Source: Mesostigma viride (taxonomy: Eukaryota > Streptophyta > Mesostigmatophyceae > Mesostigmatales > Mesostigmataceae). Taken from it: a stretch of 64,000 bases of DNA. The first letter of the stretch is position 1. The number at the start of each line of letters is the position of its first letter. Location of the stretch: assembly GCA_009746045.1 (NCBI GenBank), contig RPFO01000418.1, positions 2,858,678 through 2,922,677 of the forward strand, read 5' to 3'. The position numbers and the translations under genes were made by a program. Shown here piece by piece: positions 60,501-64,000 of this stretch. The notes under the pieces are model-generated. The model was given only the letters and a program-made list of their open reading frames with translations. It was not told the DNA's origin and made no database searches.

Positions 60501-63455
60501 TCCCGCAGTGGTGGAGATGTGGCGTGCCGATGCCGTCAGCATGCCAGAGAACGCGGGGAGGGCCTGCGCCTGCCATCTGCTGAGCGCCGTGCTTTCCGCC
60601 GGGGTCTCGTACCGGATCGAAGTGAGAGGGTAGGTACTGCATGTTCAGGCGAAAGGGATATAAACCACTATACATACAATACCTTGACTATACCTACTAC
60701 TGGGTGCTAAACAGGTACACAAATAAACGGTCTGTCAGGTGGGATAGCCATTGCCCAGGCAAGACAACAAAGCATGATGCGCCTTACGGATGGTGTATTT
60801 TTCTTGTAAACTCCAGCGTCGTCAAGTACAATGTCAGGATAACAGGCCACATGGTTCTAAGAAGGGTCAGCTTGCGACTTCCCTATGCTCGCAGAGTTGC
60901 ATGTGTGAAGATGACCTTTGTTTGGATTCTCAAGATCTGCATGTTGCAAATCGCCAGATTCAGAGGGAGGATGGGTGGGTGTGCTTATCTTACCGTGCGA
61001 TCTTCTATGCGTTGCATTTTGTGATTCGATGTGCATGCCAGGTTCAACGCATCGGGATACGGTAGCTTCAATCTCACGTTGGAGGTCAAGCCCTGGAGTA
61101 AGTGCAGCTGCGCTCTTGTCGTCGCAGGTGTATTAGCTCATTGAGGAATCCTTTTGAGGCTTAATGCTCCCTGCGCCACGCCTGTATTTCCCTCGCTGCT
61201 TATTCCTGACTGGATCTCTTACTCACTAGCTCATTATTCCTGGCTGATGCTCTTATGGAATCTTCCCAGCTCAATAATATATCTACACATGGGTTAATAA
61301 GCTCGATTGAATACATAATGGCTTCCGGAGAAACATCGTTAATGGCCTCTTTATTTTCACTATCCTCTTCAAAGATTCTATAGCTATACATCCTGAAACC
61401 CCTGCTATCTTGTTATATACCAGATGATTCTATAGCGATACATCCTGAAGCCCCTGCTATCTTGTTATATACCAGATGTCTTCTCCCCTGTTAGATTTAC
61501 CAGCCCGCCTTGATCGCATGGCCAGCAATTGGTTGGATAACATTCATAGGGCAAATTTGTAAGGGCAAATTTGTACTGGATCGTTCCCCCCCCTTCCATG
61601 ATAATGCCCATGCTTCCTAACCTAGTTATTATGATGCCTCAAACAAGTAGGGCATTTCTCAATGCCACGCCCAGTTGGCATGATCTCATTATACCATCAT
61701 GCTTCTGTCCTCTCCTTACAGTACGTCTCTGAGGCGTCTCACTGTGCCAACTTTTAAGAATTCTTGATGTATGTGCTCATGCCCTTGTCCTTCTTGGGAG
61801 TTCAACGCAGCTCATGGAACCCAATACACATGTCTTCCATTTACTCTATGGACTGTGGGTGTCGTGGGCATAGTCCTAGTTGTAACGAAGGTAAGCAGCA
61901 CTACTTTTCTTCCATTTCCATAGACTGATAGCTTGTGGTCCAGCAGCGGCAGTGAATGAAAACTTTCCTGCGAGGCATGGGCCCTATGGTGCGCTTGTGA
62001 TCAACACCATCATATATCTGCCGCTTCTTTTTGTGATGATCAGCGGGTTAGTTCGAATCACAACGTTGCTGGCACGCTTTTCGTTCCGGTTCCTGTTAGG
62101 TTCCTGGCTGCTCGGCCAAACTGTCCCATACCAACGTCTTGTACGCTTGTCCAAACTATCCCTTTTACTCACACCAGTATGGATACTACGATACGATTCA
62201 AAACCGTCCGATGCGTTCATGTCTGCAGGTCCCCCTCCTCCTTCGCCCCCTCCGCCTAGTCCGCCTCCACCCTCTCCACCCCCCAGCCCCCCTCCCCCGT
62301 CTCCTCCCCCTCCACGCCCACCCCCACCTTCACCACCACCCCCTCCTCCGCCTTCGCCACCCCCTCCTTCTCCCCCTCCTTCCCCACCCCCTTCACCTCC
62401 CCCTTCCCCACCTCCTCCCCGCCCACCTCCCTCACCACCTCCTCCCCCTCCTCCTTCACCTCCCCCTTCCCCACCCCCTCCCCTCCCACCTCCCTCACCA
62501 CCTCCTCCCCCTCCTCCTTCACCTCCCCCTCCCCCACCCCCTCCCCTCCCACCTCCTTCGCCACCTCCTCGCCCTCCCCCTCCCCCTTCGCCCCCCGCCC
62601 CCCGCCCACCCCCCCATCATCATCCCCGCGTCCTCCCCCTCCACGCCCACCTCCCTCTCTAATGCCCCCTCCACCACCGTCTCCCCCCCTTCCTCCACCT
62701 CCTCCCCCATCACCACCCCAGTTACCGACACCCCTGGCTCCTCCCCCTGCTTTATCACCACCCCGTTCACCTCCCACCCCAGCTCTGCCACCCCCTTCAA
62801 CTTCACCCCCTTCAACCTCACCCCCTTCAACTCCACCGCTTTCACCCCCACCACCGCCACCACCTCCATCTGGGATGCCTTCCCCCCAAGGATCACCGCC
62901 ACCACCACAACAAGGACCCCCGCCTCCTCGGATACCCCCCCCCCGCCGAGGCCCCCCGCCTCCCCCCCTCCCCCCCGGCCTCCACTGCAAGCACAGCTTC
63001 TATCCCTCACCCTTGCTGACGGGTACCAGCTGCGACAACACGAGTCGCAGTGGCCCCCTGGAGGGTTCAATCCCAGCATACAAGAGTACTACGTGACCAT
63101 CCAATACAGCGACTCGCAGGTCACTATAAGCGCCACCTGGCCCAGCGGGGTGGAAGTCCGCGTGTACGGGCCGTCCTCCAACGGGCTATTCTTAGCCGTG
63201 GAAGGGACCTCGATGGGATCCATCGCTCTCACCCCATTCTTGGTGGGAATGACCCCAGTGACGCTCGAGGCGAGGCTCTTTGGCGTGGCAGAGAGCAGCA
63301 TTATTGTCACCCTGAACGTGGTGAGACTGGCGCCGCCCCTGAACGTGACTGCCCGGTTCAACGGTTGGGAGTATGAGACGTTCGTGCAGGACGAGGACGC
63401 CCAGGACGCGCTGCGGTCCGACCTCGCAGATGCGTACGATCTGCAGGTTGAGCAG
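37994..63455 (+). CDS. Large secreted multidomain protein: CMF-like hydrolase fold, 4 PPC-like repeats, Pro-rich linker, cadherin-like domain (3' end outside window)
   Basis: Exons: 37994-39076, 40499-40735, 42294-43188, 43871-44001, 46185-46393, 47770-47819, 49145-49287, 50527-50756, 51229-51284, 55815-55993, 57246-57433, 58199-58257, 59309-59460, 60439-60629, 61042-61097, 62229-63455. All phases join. Layout: N-terminal hydrophobic signal (about 1-37), unique region (to 440), alpha/beta-hydrolase-fold region resembling proteins named conditioned medium factor (441-738), four beta-sandwich modules of bacterial PPC type (739-1286), Pro/Ser-rich hydroxyproline-type linker (from 1287), a cadherin-like beta-sandwich, and the start of another domain. 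It is likely an extracellular-matrix or secreted signalling protein; CMF of Dictyostelium is a secreted density factor, but function here is inferred only. Odd: nucleophile Ser replaced by Gly, one GC-AG intron, two frame breaks in C-runs of the last exon. The gene continues past 64000. Confidence 0.82.
39286..40035. repeat. 14-bp minisatellite (GGCTGCGTGGTGGT), intron 1
   Basis: About 50 copies of a 14-bp unit with 11-15-bp variants over 740 bases. All frames on both strands stay open by chance of the repeat (His/Pro/Thr or Val/Ala/Trp/Gly). Confidence 0.96.
40140..40312. repeat. Approximately 67-bp tandem repeat, intron 1
   Basis: Two and a half copies containing TTCGCTGCATGTTTTCGCGC and CCGTTAATAGG. 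Confidence 0.92.
40499..40735 (+). CDS. Secreted-protein gene exon 2
   Basis: EGVDYAAIFLSGLYICRTPQ through MLHADWLAREQRFQ, acceptor GTGTGCAG and donor GTGGGT, phase 0 at both ends. The end joins exon 3 (APYALRNVTLRSVD), as in the strand-rich region before the hydrolase fold in CMF-like proteins. Confidence 0.85.
40805..40925 (+). repeat. Decayed copies of exon 2 tail and donor
   Basis: The exon end (GCGCGAGCAACGGTTCCAG, then GTGGGTGG) recurs about 107 bases on as GCGCAGGAGCAAGGGCTCCAG with GTGGGTGG, and again, more decayed, near 40900-40922. Confidence 0.9.
41220..41517. repeat. GGGGTGCCTAGTT minisatellite, intron 2
   Basis: About 16 units of 17-20 bases alternating TGCCTAGTTAGTGGGG and TGCCTGGTTCTGGGGG. 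Confidence 0.94.
42294..43188 (+). CDS. Secreted-protein gene exon 3 (CMF-like alpha/beta-hydrolase fold)
   Basis: 895 bases. Landmarks: RRLLTSTGHRVILVHGYCSS (oxyanion HG), DSYTIIAHGQGGAAALHLYT (nucleophile elbow with Gly in place of Ser, about residue 580), YYWSGLDEAD, QSVGTPYQGTPLAHFAL, GCGQNDDLYYDGASAWLKGI, VYYYTTS, GHKTGWCHTLNMAEP and SARNAEMNRFAQ. This series agrees, from memory, with bacterial and protist proteins named conditioned medium factor. Donor GTGGGT, phase 1. Confidence 0.88.
43871..44001 (+). CDS. Module 1, exon a (exon 4)
   Basis: DALAIPLTPVYGVGSTLTVT through SATNGRDV, first half of PPC-like module 1, phase 1 to 0. The donor GTATGG starts a 62-bp minisatellite. Confidence 0.82.
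44002..45562. repeat. 62-bp minisatellite starting at the exon 4 donor
   Basis: About 25 copies of a 62-bp unit (GCTACGATCCCTTGTAATCC, ACACATGGGATGCTAGTGCT, GGGATTACGAATATGGGGCA). The donor GTATGGAATATGTGGCAGTA is itself the partial first copy. Variants TTACGA/TTATGA and GTGCT/GCGCT/ATGCT are scattered along the array. Confidence 0.97.
45680..45875. repeat. Short tandem repeats, intron 4
   Basis: Three copies of a 33-bp unit (AATAGCTCCGAGGCTGTTCT), then GCGT repeats, then six copies of ATGGCTTCTA. Confidence 0.92.
46185..46393 (+). CDS. Module 1, exon b (exon 5)
   Basis: LYSYRPKIGQRVTIEVGAYT through ALTAGADYYIAVDG, second half of module 1, phase 0 to 2. Donor GTACGT. Confidence 0.85.
46438..46606. 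repeat. 37-bp minisatellite, intron 5
   Basis: Four to five copies of CCACTAGAGCTCTTCCCTCT plus GGATGGAAYGAAKAGCA. Confidence 0.95.
47383..47655. repeat. Approximately 18-bp minisatellite, intron 5
   Basis: About 15 copies of GGGCACACTGGACTATAG with short (GGATA) variants. Confidence 0.95.
47770..47819 (+). CDS. Module 1, exon c (exon 6), GC donor
   Basis: YAGGANYSLAITVTAQ, last strand of module 1, phase 2 to 1. The only donor that keeps phase is GCAAGT, a GC-AG intron. Confidence 0.8.
48296..48372. repeat. GTGTACTCGAGCG repeats, intron 6
   Basis: Two copies of a 29-base unit followed by three 14-base copies of GGTGTACTCGAGC. Confidence 0.9.
49031..49102. repeat. C34 homopolymer and (CA)n before exon 7
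   Basis: A run of about 34 C, then CT and CA repeats, ending about 40 bases before the exon 7 acceptor. Confidence 0.95.
49145..49287 (+). CDS. Module 2, exon a (exon 7)
   Basis: DGDTTDNPIVIPTLDYVGAS through CGMSVPAGPDV, with the typical GDTT opening, phase 1 to 0. Donor GTACGT. Confidence 0.86.
49288..50526. other. Intron 7, mostly featureless
   Basis: No gene or array is seen except two and a half copies of the dispersed repeat (GCGCTGGTTGTCTCATGGA with ATGGTCACTATAA) at about 50340-50475, just before exon 8. Confidence 0.6.
50527..50756 (+). CDS. Module 2, exon b (exon 8)
   Basis: VFTYVPAYTQTVRFDTCTSE through LAAGVTYRILVKG, phase 0 to 2. It carries the pattern TCxSxFDTVL and two further Cys as in PPC-like modules. 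Donor GTAGGC. Confidence 0.88.
50757..50830 (+). repeat. Duplicated donor region of exon 8
   Basis: The donor segment (GTGAAAGG then GTAGGCGTGATTT and TTGCCATTAG) recurs once, decayed (GAAAGGTGATGCAAGAATTT and TTGCCATTAG), about 39 bases on. Confidence 0.65.
50852..51004. repeat. Interstitial telomeric repeat (CCCTAAA)n with flanking duplication
   Basis: Eleven CCCTAAA units (one CCCTTAA variant) at 50890-50968. They are bounded by an imperfect direct repeat (TAAGTGTCCATTT and GCGAGCATTTTGGAACCCT) at 50854-50893 and 50970-51003. Confidence 0.95.
51229..51284 (+). CDS. Module 2, exon c (exon 9)
   Basis: YYEDSTGWFALTLTVTSQ, phase 2 to 1, donor GTAAGT. Confidence 0.82.
51447..51655. repeat. 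(TAG)n microsatellite, intron 9
   Basis: About 200 bases of TAG with GAA, CAG, AAT and TGT interruptions. Confidence 0.97.
52551..52860. repeat. Long inverted repeat (hairpin), arms about 120-128 bp
   Basis: 52551-52670 pairs with 52733-52860 over a loop of about 62 bases. Shared core runs include GAAATGCTTCCAACTTAGTC and GGCCAGTAACCAGCAACCAA. Mismatches are few. A transcript would form a long near-perfect stem. Confidence 0.92.
53284..53760. repeat. Approximately 200-bp degenerate tandem repeat
   Basis: The segment TTCTGACAAGAACTGCCCAA and what follows recurs near 53310, 53500 and 53695, with TTGATGGATTTCCTA in the first and third. Confidence 0.65.
55815..55993 (+). CDS. Module 3, exon a (exon 10)
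   Basis: PTGPVETPAVRKSVVISPLA through VEHSWDFSCGVYTQDVW to SPDK, phase 1 to 0, donor GTCAGT. The acceptor CTCCAG was chosen because it keeps phase; the first residues are less certain. Confidence 0.78.
56315..56360. repeat. Perfect 46-bp palindrome, intron 10
   Basis: TGTCTTTAGAGTCCGATGAC, centre CAGCTG, then the exact reverse complement, without spacer. Confidence 0.97.
56566..56915. repeat. TTGTTGTCTCTATTTG-type minisatellite, intron 10
   Basis: About 20 units of 12-18 bases (TTGTTGTCTCTATTTG, TTGTTATCGCTATTTG and variants). Confidence 0.9.
57246..57433 (+). CDS. Module 3, exon b (exon 11)
   Basis: LYTYTPNVPQLLGIDACTAA through LVAGVQYYIMVKD, phase 0 to 2, donor GTGCGC. Confidence 0.84.
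57473..57545 (+). repeat. Decayed copy of exon 11 tail and donor
   Basis: GTGAAGGACTGCTGCACCGG with TGCGTGTC and TATCTGTCATGCGTTGTGTT copies the exon 11 end (GTGAAGGACCGGTGCGCG) and following intron, 60-odd bases on. Confidence 0.88.
58199..58257 (+). CDS. Module 3, exon c (exon 12)
   Basis: LDATAQPAAFTLLLTALPR, phase 2 to 1, donor GTGAGT. Identified by length (59 bases), phase and the alternating F-x-L-x-L pattern of the other c exons, not by strong similarity. Confidence 0.65.
58281..58318 (+). repeat. Copy of exon 12 tail and donor
   Basis: GGCTCTGCCCAGGGGTGAGT plus GCAGAGGTTGCGTAATT repeats the 58244-58280 border almost exactly. Confidence 0.93.
59309..59460 (+). CDS. Module 4, exon a (exon 13)
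   Basis: DGDLLSSVAIVIPPLASVGN through SDDSSISCVTNQNTAPSPAI, phase 1 to 0, donor GTAAGT. Confidence 0.84.
59485..59597 (+). repeat. Two copies of exon 13 tail and donor
   Basis: ATACGGCGCCTTCTCCTGCC with ATAGTAAGTTTGATGTGTAG, twice, after the functional one (52-bp period). Each keeps an intact GTAAGT donor. Confidence 0.95.
59686..59790. repeat. (GGGA)n microsatellite, intron 13
   Basis: About 24 GGGA units; open frames through it are artefacts. Confidence 0.97.
60030..60086. repeat. 12-bp repeat GTAGCAGTCACT, intron 13
   Basis: Four perfect copies and a partial fifth. Confidence 0.96.
60439..60629 (+). CDS. Module 4, exon b (exon 14)
   Basis: VYSYVPGVSQLVDVSACVAS through LSAGVSYRIEVRG, phase 0 to 2, donor GTAGGT. 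Confidence 0.88.
61042..61097 (+). CDS. Module 4, exon c (exon 15)
   Basis: FNASGYGSFNLTLEVKPW, phase 2 to 1, donor GTAAGT. Confidence 0.83.
61098..62228. other. Intron 15, mostly featureless
   Basis: Contains a 52-bp tandem pair at 61374-61477 (core CATCCTGAAACCCCTGCTAT). No gene is otherwise seen. Assigned as intron because exon 15 ends and exon 16 begins in matching phase 1. Confidence 0.55.
62229..63455 (+). CDS. Exon 16: Pro-rich linker and cadherin-like beta-sandwich, two frame breaks
   Basis: Starts after acceptor TCTGCAG in phase 1 with [15 protein letters not shown], a pherophorin-type run typical of algal walls. The Pro-rich frame shifts near the C-run at about 62606-62617 and again between about 62935 and 62985. 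It then reads LLSLTLADGYQL, EYYVTIQYSDSQVTISATWP and SIIVTLNVVRLAPP, like the cadherin-like beta-sandwich domain. Next comes FVQDEDAQDALRSDLADAYD, the start of another domain. Each shift would be repaired by one more C, or hidden introns may exist. Donor GTGCGC. Confidence 0.72.
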
Positions 63456-64000
63456 GTGCGCATGCTTATACTGTCAGCCCCGATGTGTGGCATCCCTAGC
63501 ATCCAACGTTGTTTACTTTGTCAGCCTCAGCAGCGATGACTATACAGTCTTGAACTATACTGTCTCGAAACTGTGCTGTCTTGCCTTGAACTTATTGTGC
63601 TACGTTGAACTTTCTAATATAATTTCTAATATAATTCTAACTTTCTAATATGTGCATGTTGCTCAAACTTAACTTTGGTTTTGGTGTCTTTTGTCTCAGC
63701 TAGATTACGGGCACGATTTGTGCAAGAAATGTTTTGGGGATTCTGTCTGTTTTTGTAGTGTCGCAGGCATCCAATGCACAGAGCCGGGACTATACTGGCC
63801 CTTGGTTATAACAAGTGCAGGTTGCCGCCATTCATGGAATATGCTCTTATCACCCACACGTGGAGCTTCAGGACTTGGCGCTACCATGCACCCCTGTGTC
63901 CTCTGTCTACTAGTACGAATACAAACTAATAAAATGTTTATATGCCTCTATTCCCCACGGGTGGAGTTTCAGCTGCTTGCGCTACCACGCACCCCTGTGT
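63456..64000. other. Intron after exon 16, runs off the window
   Basis: AT-richer than the exon. It contains TTTCTAATATAA repeats at about 63610-63655 and an approximately 53-base direct repeat (63848-63900 and 63948-64000; core GCACCCCTGTGT). No further exon is recognised. Confidence 0.6.

Overview
The window is nuclear DNA of a green alga (Chlorophyta). The evidence is GC-rich exons separated by long introns with GT-AG borders, an MSH4 closer to the plant sequence (Arabidopsis, recalled) than to the human one, interstitial CCCTAAA (plant-type telomere) repeats, and a pherophorin-like proline/serine-rich segment. The species cannot be named; the repeat-bloated introns would suit a large prasinophyte-type genome, but that is a guess. 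No prokaryotic features were seen.

Three genes account for essentially all recognisable coding sequence. (1) NUP35/NUP53, minus strand, 3 exons, 4118 down to 1007: a nuclear-pore scaffold nucleoporin with the MPPN (RRM-like) domain. (2) MSH4, plus strand, 21 exons, 4944-34116: the meiosis-specific MutS homologue, complete from start to stop across about 29 kb. NUP35 and MSH4 are divergent and share an 825-bp upstream region. (3) A large secreted protein, plus strand, from 37994 to beyond the window, 16 exons seen: signal peptide, a unique N-terminal region, an alpha/beta-hydrolase-fold region like the 'conditioned medium factor' family, four copies of a three-exon beta-sandwich (PPC-like) cassette, a Pro-rich linker, then a cadherin-like beta-sandwich. 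The 3.9-kb gap between MSH4 and this gene holds only repeats and a decayed LINE fragment.

The introns are made largely of mini- and microsatellites: an 8-bp and a 26-bp array in NUP35; 35-, 56-, 59-, 52- and 38-bp arrays, about 700 bp of CT/CCCT and about 225 bp of CCA in MSH4; 14-, 62-, 37- and 18-bp arrays and TAG repeats in the secreted-protein gene. They also carry a 1.57-kb duplication, a 3.2-kb inverted-repeat insertion with a long hairpin, and a telomere-repeat insertion.

The most striking observation is that many exon edges, with their splice site, have one or more decayed copies in the adjoining intron, in all three genes. Intron growth here seems to have proceeded by repeated tandem duplication across exon-intron borders, leaving arrays of decoy splice sites. 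Other points of note: MSH4 has Ala for the first Gly of the Walker A motif, the hydrolase region has Gly where the Ser nucleophile should be, the four cassettes have symmetric 1-1 intron phases, and apparent frameshifts sit in G- or C-homopolymers in all three genes.
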